Shown here in pieces: positions 1 through 7,421 of a stretch of 19,142 nt of DNA. This stretch comes from an uncultured Prevotella sp. (GTDB lineage Bacteria > Bacteroidota > Bacteroidia > Bacteroidales > Bacteroidaceae). Location: assembly GCA_946055365.1 (NCBI GenBank), contig CAMGFM010000005.1:1-19142 (forward strand), read 5' to 3'. Every line of letters begins with the position of its first letter. Position 1 is the first letter of the stretch. The notes under the pieces were generated by a model, which was not told the DNA's origin, did no database searches, and was given only the letters and a program-made list of their open reading frames with translations. A program made the position numbers and the translations under genes.

Positions 1-1
1 G

Positions 2-181
2 CCGGAGAGCATTCTCAAGCCCACACGCATCCTCAAGGGCGCAAAGGTTTACTTCGTGACTCGTAACCTCTTCACCATAACAGGCTACACTGGCTATGAC
101 CCCGAGGTAGACGGATTCTCTACAATTGGTGACTATCCGAACACTCGCCAGTTCTCATTCGGTGCTCAGTTAACATTCTAA
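2..181 (+). CDS. SusC-type TonB-dependent outer-membrane transporter, C-terminal end (partial)
   Basis: Only the last 59 codons are in the window; the gene starts upstream. The frame ending in TAA at 179-181 encodes a typical SusC/RagA C-terminus: a YFVTRNLFTITGYTGYDPE-like stretch (the 'NLFT.TkYsGyDPE' signature of the last barrel strands) and a final strand ending DYPNTRQFSFGAQLTF with a terminal aromatic residue, as expected for a beta-barrel recognised by the BAM complex. SusC proteins import oligosaccharides or peptides through the outer membrane using TonB energy and work with a SusD lipoprotein lid, here encoded 36 bp downstream. The substrate cannot be told from this fragment. Confidence 0.93.
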   Translation, partial: PESILKPTRILKGAKVYFVTRNLFTITGYTGYDPEVDGFSTIGDYPNTRQFSFGAQLTF

Positions 182-217
182 TAGTCAAACAACGCGTAAC
201 TCAAGAATTTCAAGAAT

Positions 218-1795
218 ATGAAAAAGATATATTTGATGATGTTTATGGCGGCCGGCCTTCTCGCATCTTGCGAGCTGGAAACGGAGCCTAAGGGCTATCT
301 TCCTGACGAGGGAGCACTCGCGGTTCCTGCCAACTTCAAGGCTGCACGCGTAAACCTCTACACCAGCATGAAGTCTATGGTCAGCAACAGGGCATTCAAC
401 ATGGTGCCGGAGTTGCAGGCAGACTATTTCAATGCCGTTTCTGGCTTCTCAAATTCATACAGTGCCTCACACAGATGGGAGGCTACCACACAGACAGGCG
501 AGTATGCAAGTGTCTATGGAGGCTGTCAGGGAGGCATAATGATAGCCAACTGGATTATCGACGGCTATAATTCGGCAGACGTAAACAACGAAAACGTGTT
601 CCCTAAGAACCCTACCTCAAACGGAAAGATTGACACCGATGCCGGTCTTCTCGTGGCACGCAAGGCAAAGGGCGAGGCTTTCTTCACTCGCGCTTACTGC
701 ATCTTCCAGCTCGCGCAGTACTTCTGCGCAGCCTATGACCCCGCCACTGCCGACAACGCCAACACCGGCGCGTCCTACATGCTGCATTACAAGCCGTCAA
801 CACCAGAGAACGAGTATCCGGGACGCAACACTCTCAACCAGACCTACCAGCAGGTGTATGACGATCTTGACTCTGCGGCTCTCTATATTAATCAGGCAGG
901 TGTGGCCAACTGCCCCTACGTGTCTGTAGAAGCCATCAACGCGCTCCGCGCACGTGTGGCTCTCAGCAAGGGCGACTGGCAGATAGCTCTCGACAATGCC
1001 GAGCCTCTCATCGACGGCGGCAACTACTCGCTTGCCCTGTCTGACATTGAGCTGGAGAACATGTATCTCTACGACAGCTACAACGTGGGCTCTCCCTACA
1101 CAGGTGTCAACGAGTCGCTCTTTACCCTCACTTTCGGCTCTTCAGCAGAGCTTGGAGGACAGCAGGGCTACAACTATCTGCCCTATCAGGAGGGCAAGGC
1201 TCCTGACTATCTGCCCACGAAGTCATTGCTCGATCTCTATAGCGAGGACGACTATCGCCTTGCCGCTATATTCCTTGAGAAGACTATCGCCACCACAACG
1301 GGTACTGCCGGCACCGTAAAGATGTTCAACAAGTTCCCCGACCACGGCATCTGGTATCTGCAGCTGATGAGCGAGGGCTCTCGCTTTGTTCATGAGCCCA
1401 TGATGTTCCGCATTGCCGAGATGTATCTCATCGCTGCGGAGGCAAGCATCAACCTCAACAAGCTCAAGCTGGCCAAGTCTTATCTTGAGGACTTGCAGGA
1501 TGCTCGCAACTATGACTACTCTGGCGCAGACCATAGCACTGCCGAGGGTCTCTATGCTGACCTTAAGGACGAGCGTGTGCGCGAGCTTGTGGGCGAGGGA
1601 TTCCGTCTTTTCGACATCAAACGCTGGCATCTGCCCGTGGCACGTGGCGTGCAGCAGCAGCGCGATCTGTGCAGCCTGCCTGGCCCGAACACCACTGACC
1701 TCTACCGTGCGGCTGATGACAACCAGCTCACTTGGCCTATACCTAAGCAGGAGATGGATGTCAACAAGAACGTCAAGCAGAATCCGGGCTGGTAA
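218..1795 (+). CDS. SusD/RagB-family nutrient-binding outer-membrane lipoprotein
   Basis: 525 residues, the usual SusD length. The start is ATG followed by a lipoprotein signal with lipobox LLASC (lipidated Cys18). Typical SusD features are present: an early helix-rich segment with a KAKGEAFFTRAYCIFQLAQY TPR-like helix around residues 150-170, and near the C-terminus the family signature RVRELVGEGFRLFDIKRW (about residues 450-467) followed by a WPIPKQEMDVNKN tail ending in NPGW. SusD proteins sit on the cell surface as a lid over SusC and hold the substrate for import. The gene lies 36 bp after susC, so co-transcription is expected. No glycoside hydrolase, polysaccharide lyase or sulfatase gene follows, so carbohydrate specificity cannot be assumed; a peptide or glycoprotein ligand (RagAB-like) is possible. 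That last point is inference. Confidence 0.95.
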   Translation: MKKIYLMMFMAAGLLASCELETEPKGYLPDEGALAVPANFKAARVNLYTSMKSMVSNRAFNMVPELQADYFNAVSGFSNSYSASHRWEATTQTGEYASVYGGCQGGIMIANWIIDGYNSADVNNENVFPKNPTSNGKIDTDAGLLVARKAKGEAFFTRAYCIFQLAQYFCAAYDPATADNANTGASYMLHYKPSTPENEYPGRNTLNQTYQQVYDDLDSAALYINQAGVANCPYVSVEAINALRARVALSKGDWQIALDNAEPLIDGGNYSLALSDIELENMYLYDSYNVGSPYTGVNESLFTLTFGSSAELGGQQGYNYLPYQEGKAPDYLPTKSLLDLYSEDDYRLAAIFLEKTIATTTGTAGTVKMFNKFPDHGIWYLQLMSEGSRFVHEPMMFRIAEMYLIAAEASINLNKLKLAKSYLEDLQDARNYDYSGADHSTAEGLYADLKDERVRELVGEGFRLFDIKRWHLPVARGVQQQRDLCSLPGPNTTDLYRAADDNQLTWPIPKQEMDVNKNVKQNPGW

Positions 1796-1835
1796 TATCC
1801 AAGGTCACATCATCTAATACACACAAGCTGCGCCT

Positions 1836-1858
1836 GCACCGCGCCTCTCGTGCGGTGC
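1836..1858 (+). other. Small GC-rich hairpin between susD and the Calx-beta gene
   Basis: Perfect 7-bp stem GCACCGC/GCGGTGC with a 9-nt loop in the 105-bp gap between two co-directional genes. No T-run follows directly; the next T-run (about 1875-1882) lies next to the ribosome-binding area of the next gene. It may tune expression of the distal gene or protect an upstream mRNA end. Functional role not shown. Confidence 0.35.
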
Positions 1859-1900
1859 GGACGCAAAACAAGAACTTTTTTTTAAGAAAGGAACATAAAC

Positions 1901-2848
1901 ATGAAATCAATAAAATTTTTCATGCTTGCGACAGCTGCGCTTCTTGGCTTTGCTTCTTGTAGCGATGACGAGAGCTACAACTCCAATTCTGCCACAACAA
2001 TAGAGTTTGAGCAGTCTGCCGTGGAAGTAGACGAGAACACCAACATCTTCAACTTGCCGGTGAAGGTGACCGGCGTGCGCAACGGCGACGTGCGCTTCCG
2101 CGTGTCAGTGTCAGAGACAGGCGCAAGCCCTGCCGTAAAGGACGTGAACTACATGCTCACAAACGATGTCATCTGCCTCAAGAAAGACGATCTCAGCAAC
2201 GCTCAGGTAAATGTTGAGATCAAGGCCGTTGACGACCGCATGATGAACGACGACCGCACATTCATCGTGACCATCGAGGAAGTGCAGGGCGCAACTCTCG
2301 GCGCAAACAAGTCTGTCACTGTCACACTTAAGGACAACGACACCTCTTTCTTCAACATCTTCAGCGGTGAGTGGAAGATTACGGGTACGTTTGAATGGAC
2401 AGAGGAAGACAAGGTATATACCAAGGAGTTCAGCCAGAACATGTCTATCTCCTCACCCTCTGGCGACATGTTCGAGTATCAGCTCTGGGCTTACATCGCA
2501 AGCTGGGACGTTCCTGGCATACCTATCACGCTCTCTTATGAGTTCCCGTTGCAGTACAAGTACAACAAGTCACGCAAGGAGGGCTCTATCGCCTTTGTCG
2601 CTTACGAGACAGCGTCCTATCTTGACGCTTACGGACTCGGATGGTCATTTGTGAAGTGGAACAGCGAGACTGGCGAGGCAGCCAAGGGCAACCCCACCGC
2701 ATCATGGAAACCCACAGAGGACAACTCTACTCCCGACGAGCTTGACTTCAGCGACGGCGACATCGCCCTCATGGAGACAGTGGGTGGCGCAGGCATGAAC
2801 TATGGCTGCGTGCTTAAGAACGTGAAGATCAAGCGTCGCCTCAAGTAA
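1901..2848 (+). CDS. Surface lipoprotein with Calx-beta-like domain (SusE/F position)
   Basis: 315 residues. The start ATG is preceded by an AAAGGA-like ribosome-binding site and followed by a lipoprotein signal with lipobox GFASC (Cys20), then a Ser/Asp/Asn-rich linker. Residues about 35-150 look like a Calx-beta repeat: hydrophobic and acidic strand pattern, a VDENTNIFNLPVKVTG start, and the typical ending TFIVTIEEVQGATLG...SVTVTLKDND. The remaining 165 residues are beta-rich with many aromatics (YQLWAYIASWD, LGWSFVKWN); I do not recognise that domain. By position it corresponds to the accessory surface lipoproteins SusE/SusF, which bind substrate or help display it. It is the last gene of the SusCD operon, as a strong terminator follows 65 bp later. 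Lipidation and surface exposure are inferred from the signal and context; the ligand is unknown. Confidence 0.8.
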   Translation: MKSIKFFMLATAALLGFASCSDDESYNSNSATTIEFEQSAVEVDENTNIFNLPVKVTGVRNGDVRFRVSVSETGASPAVKDVNYMLTNDVICLKKDDLSNAQVNVEIKAVDDRMMNDDRTFIVTIEEVQGATLGANKSVTVTLKDNDTSFFNIFSGEWKITGTFEWTEEDKVYTKEFSQNMSISSPSGDMFEYQLWAYIASWDVPGIPITLSYEFPLQYKYNKSRKEGSIAFVAYETASYLDAYGLGWSFVKWNSETGEAAKGNPTASWKPTEDNSTPDELDFSDGDIALMETVGGAGMNYGCVLKNVKIKRRLK

Positions 2849-2913
2849 GCGTCTGTCCATGACGGCATGTGACCGCGCGGCAGCTGCGCACGGCACGCAT
2901 GACTCATAACAAT

Positions 2914-2967
2914 GGCGGGCTGACAGAACACACAACGGTTCTGTCAGCCCGCCTTTTCGTTTTTTTT
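2914..2967 (+). terminator. Rho-independent terminator of the SusCD operon
   Basis: Perfect 16-bp GC-rich inverted repeat (2914-2929 with 2938-2953), 8-nt loop, followed by TTTTCG and eight T (2954-2967). This is a textbook intrinsic terminator on the plus strand, 65 bp after the Calx-beta gene. It separates the Sus operon from the peptidase gene. Confidence 0.95.
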
Positions 2968-3025
2968 GCATGTGAGAGACATCAAGTTGTCTCCTTGCGT
3001 TGCTTGGTTTTTCATTTATTATATG

Positions 3026-3033
3026 TATTTTTG
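3026..3033 (+). promoter_or_regulatory. Bacteroidetes -7 promoter element (TATTTTTG) for the C10 peptidase gene
   Basis: TATTTTTG matches the Bacteroidetes -7 consensus TAnnTTTG inside an AT-rich stretch just after the Sus terminator. A -33 TTTG is only weakly matched (TTGG near 3004). Transcription would begin near 3040 and give a leader of about 130 nt. This argues that the long upstream reading-frame extension back to 3000 is not the real N-terminus. Confidence 0.6.
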
Positions 3034-3167
3034 CAAAATCAATGCAACGTGCGTGTCATGTCCGTGCCGTCCTGTCCGTGGCGGCGGCTCACGACAAGGC
3101 GGTGACAGCCATCTTGACACGCATGACATTAGGCAGAAAACAACAAAAAAGGCAAAAAAATATCAAC

Positions 3168-4871
3168 ATGACTATGAAAAAGAACATTCTCCCCTTGGCT
3201 TTGCTGCTCGGGCTGTCCATGTCCATGACAGCGCGTGACCGCAGTGTGGCCGAAATGCGTCAGGCGGCAGCCGGCGCACTCACCAACCGTATGGGCGCAA
3301 ACGCATCTGCCGTCAACCCACAGTCGCTGCAGATACTCAGCAAGCAGTCCAACCTCACCGTGCTTGGCAACGGCAGCGGCTTTGCGGTCATCGCCAATGA
3401 CGACACGTTTGACGCTGTGCTCGGCTATACCGACTCTCCGTTCAGCACTACGTGCAACGTGCCAGCATTCCAGTGGTGGATGCAGGCCATGGACCAGTCT
3501 TTGCAGGCTGCGGCGGACAACGGCACCGGCAACGTGACAGTCAGCCGCGCCCCGGGCTACAAGACATCCGTTGCGCCCCTCATCTCAGCCCTCTGGGGTC
3601 AGGACGAGCCGTTCAACAACATGACCCCCGTGTATGTGGATGGCGGCAAGGAGACGCACTATGTCACTGGCTGCGTGGCCACTGCCATGTCCATGATACT
3701 TGCCTACCACAAATATCCCGTCAGTGGCGAGGGTTCACGCTCCTATGTGTTCACCCCCGGCGACGGCACGTCATCGGCACAGACGCTCAAGGCCGACTTT
3801 GAGAACACCGTCTATGACTATGACAACATGCTCGATGTCTACACTGAGGGCGAATACAACGAGACACAGGCCAACGCAGTGGCCACGCTCATGTCTCACT
3901 GCGGCATATCCGTCAAGATGACCTACACCAAGGACGGCAGCGGCGCATATACTGCCGACGCTTGTCGCGCCTTGCGCAAGTATTGGCGCATGAACCCCGA
4001 CATCAAGTTCTTCTCGCGCACTTTCTTCCCCGTAGACGAGTGGGTCAACAAGCTCTATTGCGAGCTCAGCGACGACTGTCCCATACTCTATGGAGGGCAG
4101 TCGCAGAGCGGCGGACACGAGTTTATACTCGACGGCTATGACGAAGAGGGACTCTTCCATGTCAACTGGGGATGGAGAGGTGAAGGCAATGGCTACTTTG
4201 ACATCGCAAAACTCAACGGCTACAGCTCAGGACAGGAGTTTGTAGAGATGCGCACGGCTGAGGACACTCGCTACAAGGGTGGCTATTACAGCGTGTGGGG
4301 ACTCAAAGACAACGTCAAGATGGCAAAGTCTGGCTCTACACAGATCAAGGTCAACTGCACCGCCATCTACAACATGGACGTTGACGACTTCTCGGGCGAC
4401 ATTATCATCATGGCAATGAACCAGGAGACGGGCGCGCTCAAGAGAGTTGGCACCGTGGCGAGCATCAACCGCATAGCCACTTACAACGGCACGACCGTCA
4501 GCGATGCCCTTGCCAGCATCGGCACGCTCTCCGACGGCACCTACAGGCTCTATCTCGCCAGTCTCTCAAAGGACGAGACCGACGCACAGCCCATAAGAAG
4601 CTCCGAGGGAGTGTGCAACAGCTACATCCTCACCGTTGAAAACGGCGCGACAGCCTCTCTCAAGATAGACAAGAGCGGCAACTGGACGGGCATAGAGAGC
4701 GTGGTGGCTGCCGACGACAGCGACAACAGCTACAACACAGTGCGTGTCTATGACTGCTCGGGACGCGAGGTCTACTCCGCCGACAGGTCTGCTTTCAGGC
4801 TCTCTGACGTGCCTGCAAGCGGTGTGCTTGTGATAAAGAAGGGCGCAAATGCCATCAAGGTAGTCAAGTAA
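3168..4871 (+). CDS. Secreted C10-family cysteine peptidase (streptopain/interpain type) with C-terminal sorting-like domain
   Basis: 567 residues from ATG 3168 (or 565 from ATG 3174, MKKN). The open frame continues to 3000 but overlaps the promoter, and the signal peptide MKKNILPLALLLGLSMSM fits the downstream start. Domains in order: signal peptide (1-22), SpeB/Spi-type prodomain (about 25-125, with VLGNGSGFAVIANDD), and a C10 peptidase core with catalytic Cys in TGCVATAMSMILAYHKYP (Cys169), His in SGGHEFILDGY (His317) and Asn/Trp in HVNWGW (Asn333). A beta-rich region follows, and the last ~60 residues (VRVYDCSGREV...SGVLVIKKGANAIKVVK) resemble type A type IX secretion signals. It probably degrades host or dietary proteins outside the cell after prodomain removal. 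It stands alone between a terminator and a hairpin, with no adjacent Spi-like inhibitor gene. Confident for the family; the secretion route is inference. Confidence 0.93.
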   Translation: MTMKKNILPLALLLGLSMSMTARDRSVAEMRQAAAGALTNRMGANASAVNPQSLQILSKQSNLTVLGNGSGFAVIANDDTFDAVLGYTDSPFSTTCNVPAFQWWMQAMDQSLQAAADNGTGNVTVSRAPGYKTSVAPLISALWGQDEPFNNMTPVYVDGGKETHYVTGCVATAMSMILAYHKYPVSGEGSRSYVFTPGDGTSSAQTLKADFENTVYDYDNMLDVYTEGEYNETQANAVATLMSHCGISVKMTYTKDGSGAYTADACRALRKYWRMNPDIKFFSRTFFPVDEWVNKLYCELSDDCPILYGGQSQSGGHEFILDGYDEEGLFHVNWGWRGEGNGYFDIAKLNGYSSGQEFVEMRTAEDTRYKGGYYSVWGLKDNVKMAKSGSTQIKVNCTAIYNMDVDDFSGDIIIMAMNQETGALKRVGTVASINRIATYNGTTVSDALASIGTLSDGTYRLYLASLSKDETDAQPIRSSEGVCNSYILTVENGATASLKIDKSGNWTGIESVVAADDSDNSYNTVRVYDCSGREVYSADRSAFRLSDVPASGVLVIKKGANAIKVVK

Positions 4872-4925
4872 AAGGCTGCCAGCGTTTCAGGCGGCGCAGG
4901 TCTTGTGCGCCGCAGGGCATAATGT

Positions 4926-4999
4926 CCACACACATAAGGGCCGTATTCTTCGGGCAGAAGCCCACGTGAGAATACGGCCTCTCTTGTGTCTGTGTGTGG
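4926..4999 (+). other. Large compound hairpin downstream of the peptidase gene
   Basis: Nested inverted repeat: outer arms CCACACACA (4926-4934) and TGTGTGTGG (4991-4999), inner perfect 11-bp arms 4939-4949 and 4969-4979, and a GGGC/GCCC pair in the loop. It lies 55 bp after the stop codon. There is no T-run beyond CTCTT, so it is not a classic intrinsic terminator, but it could act as a 3' end stabiliser or a bidirectional terminator. Confidence 0.6.
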
Positions 5000-5021
5000 G
5001 CGGCGACGCTTTACGGCAAGG

Positions 5022-5057
5022 ACATGCCGCCTTTGCGAATGACAATAGGCGGCATGT
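5022..5057. repeat. 11-bp inverted repeat (ACATGCCGCCT/AGGCGGCATGT)
   Basis: Perfect arms 5022-5032 and 5047-5057 with a 14-nt loop, placed between the peptidase 3' hairpin and the first dyad array. No coding sequence or T-run is associated with it. Its left neighbour is the compound hairpin and its right neighbour is the first weak array unit, so it may be part of the same intergenic structure. Confidence 0.55.
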
Positions 5058-5062
5058 ATAAA

Positions 5063-5210
5063 GGGTTGTGCCTGTTCGTAAAACGCCAAGTGCCTCTTCA
5101 CGTGTGCCAAAGTGCCACTCTGCGCTCGCCAAGTGCCTCTTTGCCCATGCCAAAGTGCCGTTTTACATGCGCCAAGTGCCACTTTTCTGTGGCATAAGAG
5201 CCGCTTTGTG
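5063..5210. repeat. Intergenic dyad array 1 (core AAGTG-C-CACTT, ~21.7-bp period)
   Basis: Seven units with a shared core (G)CCAA(A)GTGCC(A/T/G)CTTT. Dyad centres are near 5071 (weak), 5093, 5115, 5136, 5158, 5179 and 5201, so spacings are 22, 22, 21, 22, 21 and 22 bp. The 6-8 bp between cores is not conserved. Best units: GCCAAGTGCCACTTTT at 5171 and GCCAAAGTGCCACTC at 5106. The 21/22 alternation breaks any reading frame, so this is not a coding repeat. It lies between co-directional genes, upstream of the ligase promoter. The cores are the reverse complement of those in array 2. Confidence 0.85.
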
Positions 5211-5295
5211 ATAGGTGTGGTCGTGTCTCGTGAGCGAGTGTCTGTGTCACAGTCTCGTTTTTTTTAATTAAACAAAAAAATTCTTCAAACAAAAG

Positions 5296-5326
5296 TTTGC
5301 TTTCTGCCTTTTTTGCCGTATTTTTG
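5296..5326 (+). promoter_or_regulatory. Bacteroidetes promoter (TTTG-N19-TATTTTTG) for the acyl-CoA ligase gene
   Basis: The -33 element TTTG (5296-5299) and -7 element TATTTTTG (5319-5326) are separated by 19 bp, matching the Bacteroidetes primary-sigma consensus exactly. The -33 box sits in a small dyad CAAAC-AAAA-GTTTG (5286-5299). The predicted start near 5333 gives a leader of about 80 nt before ATG 5415 and rules out the frame extension starting at 5313. Confidence 0.8.
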
Positions 5327-5414
5327 CATAATATTAGTTACACAAAGGACAAAAAGCCTTTTTCTCAAAGGCAGTCACGCCTCTGGGCAAAGTCACACTA
5401 AATACCTAACAATT

Positions 5415-7223
5415 ATGCAGACAAGATGTCACATCTCTTTGCTCCCCCACAAGCAGGCGGAGAAATATGGGGAGCGCGAGGCTTTCACGTATAAGGAATT
5501 TGGCGGGGAGTCGTGGAAAAAGATGACCTACAACCGCTTCTCGCAGTTAGTAAAGCAGGCCAGCAATGCCTTGCTGAACCTCGGCATGAAGCCCCAGGAG
5601 AGCGTTGGCGTCTTTGCTCAGAACTGCATCGAGTATCTGGTGTCAGACTTTGGCGCATACGGCATACGTGTAGTCTCCGTGCCGTTTTATGCCACGTCAT
5701 CCGAGCAGCAGATACAGTACATTGTCAACGACTCATCCGTGAGAATACTCTTCGTGGGCGAGCAGGAACAGTATGACAAGGCCCACCGCATCTTCGCCCT
5801 CTGCCCCACGCTCGAGCGCATAGTGGTGTTTGACCGCAGTGTGCGCATGAATGTCAACGACTCGGTGAGCATCTACTTCGACGACTTCCTCAATATGGGC
5901 AAGGATCTGCCGCGACAGTCAGAGGTGGAGACGCTTTGGGCGGAGGCCAACGACGACGACCTCTGCAACATACTCTACACCTCTGGCACCACGGGCGACT
6001 CCAAGGGCGTGATGCTGTCCTATGGACAGTATGCCGCCGCCATGAAGGCCAACGACGAGGTAGTGCCTATCGGCGAGAGCGACAGGACAATATCCTTCCT
6101 GCCCGTCACCCACATCTTCGAGCGCGGCTTCTGCTATCTCTCGTTCTCCGAGGGCTGCCACATAATCATCAATACCAATCCCCACGACATACAAGACTCC
6201 ATGCGCGAGACCAATCCCACGTGCATGGCAGCCGTGCCGCGATTCTGGGAAAAGGTCTATCAGGCCGTCATGGCCAAGATAGAGGCAGCCGGGCCCATGA
6301 AGCAAAAGCTCTTCAAGTATGCCCTTGAGGTGGGCAGACGCTACAACATCGACTGCGTGTCACGCCGCAAGACCCCGAGCCCGCTTCTCGCCATGAAATA
6401 TAAGATGGTAGACAGCACAATACTCAAGATCGTGAGGCAGCAGTTGGGACTCGTCAAGCCCAACCTCTTCCCCACGGCAGGCGCGACGGTGTCGCCGGAG
6501 GTGGAGCGTTTCATCCATTCCATAGGCATCAACATAGTTGTGGGCTACGGACTCACCGAGAGCCTCGCCACTGTCACCTGCGACCGTGAGAACATGCCCT
6601 ATACCATAGGCTCCGTGGGCCGCCCCATCAACGGCATTGACATAAAGATAGGCGAAAACAACGAGGTGCTGCTCAAAGGCCCCACCATCACCAAGGGCTA
6701 CTACAAGCGTGACGCCGCCAACGCCGAGGCTTTCACCGCCGACGGCTATTTCCGCACGGGCGACGCTGGCTATATCAAGGACGGCGAGCTGTTCCTTACC
6801 GACAGGATAAAGGATCTTTTCAAGACCTCAAACGGCAAGTACATAGCCCCGCAGATGATAGAGTCGATGCTGCTTGTGGACAAGTACATCGACCAGATGG
6901 CCACCGTGGCCAACGAGCGCAAGTTTGTGTCGGCTCTCATCGTGCCGCAGTTTCAGCTGCTTGAGGAATGGGCGAGAGACAACGGCATAGAGTGTGCCGA
7001 TCGTGAGGCTCTGTGCGCCCATCCGCGCGTATGCGACATGATAATGGAGCGCATAAAGACACTCCAACAGACGCTTGCGCCCTATGAACAGATAAAGAAG
7101 ATAACGCTCATACCGCGCAATTTCTCCATGGAGGCGGGCGAGCTGACCAATACGCTCAAGATAAGGCGCACGGAGATATACAAGAATTTCAGCAGCCTGA
7201 TAGACAGGATGTATGAAGAATAG
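5415..7223 (+). CDS. Long-chain fatty acid-CoA ligase (AMP-forming)
   Basis: 602 residues from ATG 5415 (MQTRCHISLL). The earlier in-frame ATG at 5313 lies inside the promoter and was rejected. ANL-superfamily adenylate-forming enzyme: phosphate-binding loop ILYTSGTTGDSKGVMLS (about 186-202), VTHIFERGF motif typical of long-chain acyl-CoA synthetases, YGLTE motif (in VVGYGLTESLATVT), the GYFRTGDAGYI motif with the ribose-binding Asp, and the hinge/C-domain region LTDRIKDLFKTSNGKYIAPQ with the catalytic Lys region after it. It activates free fatty acids with ATP and CoA for membrane lipid synthesis or recycling; with no transmembrane segment it is likely cytoplasmic or membrane-peripheral. It is expressed from its own promoter. 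Chain-length preference cannot be read from sequence; fadD-like, COG1022 type. Confidence 0.94.
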   Translation: MQTRCHISLLPHKQAEKYGEREAFTYKEFGGESWKKMTYNRFSQLVKQASNALLNLGMKPQESVGVFAQNCIEYLVSDFGAYGIRVVSVPFYATSSEQQIQYIVNDSSVRILFVGEQEQYDKAHRIFALCPTLERIVVFDRSVRMNVNDSVSIYFDDFLNMGKDLPRQSEVETLWAEANDDDLCNILYTSGTTGDSKGVMLSYGQYAAAMKANDEVVPIGESDRTISFLPVTHIFERGFCYLSFSEGCHIIINTNPHDIQDSMRETNPTCMAAVPRFWEKVYQAVMAKIEAAGPMKQKLFKYALEVGRRYNIDCVSRRKTPSPLLAMKYKMVDSTILKIVRQQLGLVKPNLFPTAGATVSPEVERFIHSIGINIVVGYGLTESLATVTCDRENMPYTIGSVGRPINGIDIKIGENNEVLLKGPTITKGYYKRDAANAEAFTADGYFRTGDAGYIKDGELFLTDRIKDLFKTSNGKYIAPQMIESMLLVDKYIDQMATVANERKFVSALIVPQFQLLEEWARDNGIECADREALCAHPRVCDMIMERIKTLQQTLAPYEQIKKITLIPRNFSMEAGELTNTLKIRRTEIYKNFSSLIDRMYEE

Positions 7224-7235
7224 CGTCAGCCCGTA

Positions 7236-7340
7236 AGGACTGGCACGTGCAAGTCGTTATGTTGGCACGCGCAGGGTCTGGAGTGGCATTTTTTGATGAC
7301 CTTGACAGGCATGTCTGAGACCGTGGGACGGGCATGTGCG
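7236..7340. repeat. Degenerate GGCA-centred periodic motifs between ligase and prfB
   Basis: In the ~200-bp gap, GGCA occurs at 7242, 7264, 7285, 7308 and 7331 (spacings 22, 21, 23, 23). Several lie in short dyads, for example GCACGTGC at 7243 and GACA-GGCA-TGTC at 7304. The rest of the sequence is poorly conserved. The spacing resembles the clear dyad arrays elsewhere in the window, but chance cannot be excluded. Confidence 0.35.
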
Positions 7341-7381
7341 CCTGGTCATACGACATTTGAAATATAAAGAACAGTATTATG

Positions 7382-7402
7382 GCGGCGCACGACATGCGCC
7401 GC
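7382..7402 (+). promoter_or_regulatory. Hairpin in the prfB leader
   Basis: Perfect 8-bp stem GCGGCGCA/TGCGCCGC with a 5-nt loop, ending 19 nt before the prfB start codon. It could limit ribosome access. A 25-codon reading frame starting at ATG 7379 runs through it and ends at TGA 7454-7456, inside prfB in another frame. Confidence 0.5.
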
Positions 7403-7421
7403 AGAAAAAGACACTTGCAAG

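Noticed and set aside
3000..3167. N-terminal extension of the C10 peptidase frame
   Set aside because: It overlaps the -7 promoter element, and the signal peptide begins at 3168/3174.
5063..5210. The arrays as coding repeats (minus-strand frames with LWH/AKWHF-like heptads run through arrays 1-3)
   Set aside because: Steps alternate between 21 and 22 bp, so repeat phase shifts relative to any reading frame; no start, ribosome site or conserved protein is apparent.
5313..5414. N-terminal extension of the acyl-CoA ligase frame
   Set aside because: It contains the -7 box TATTTTTG; family similarity begins after ATG 5415.
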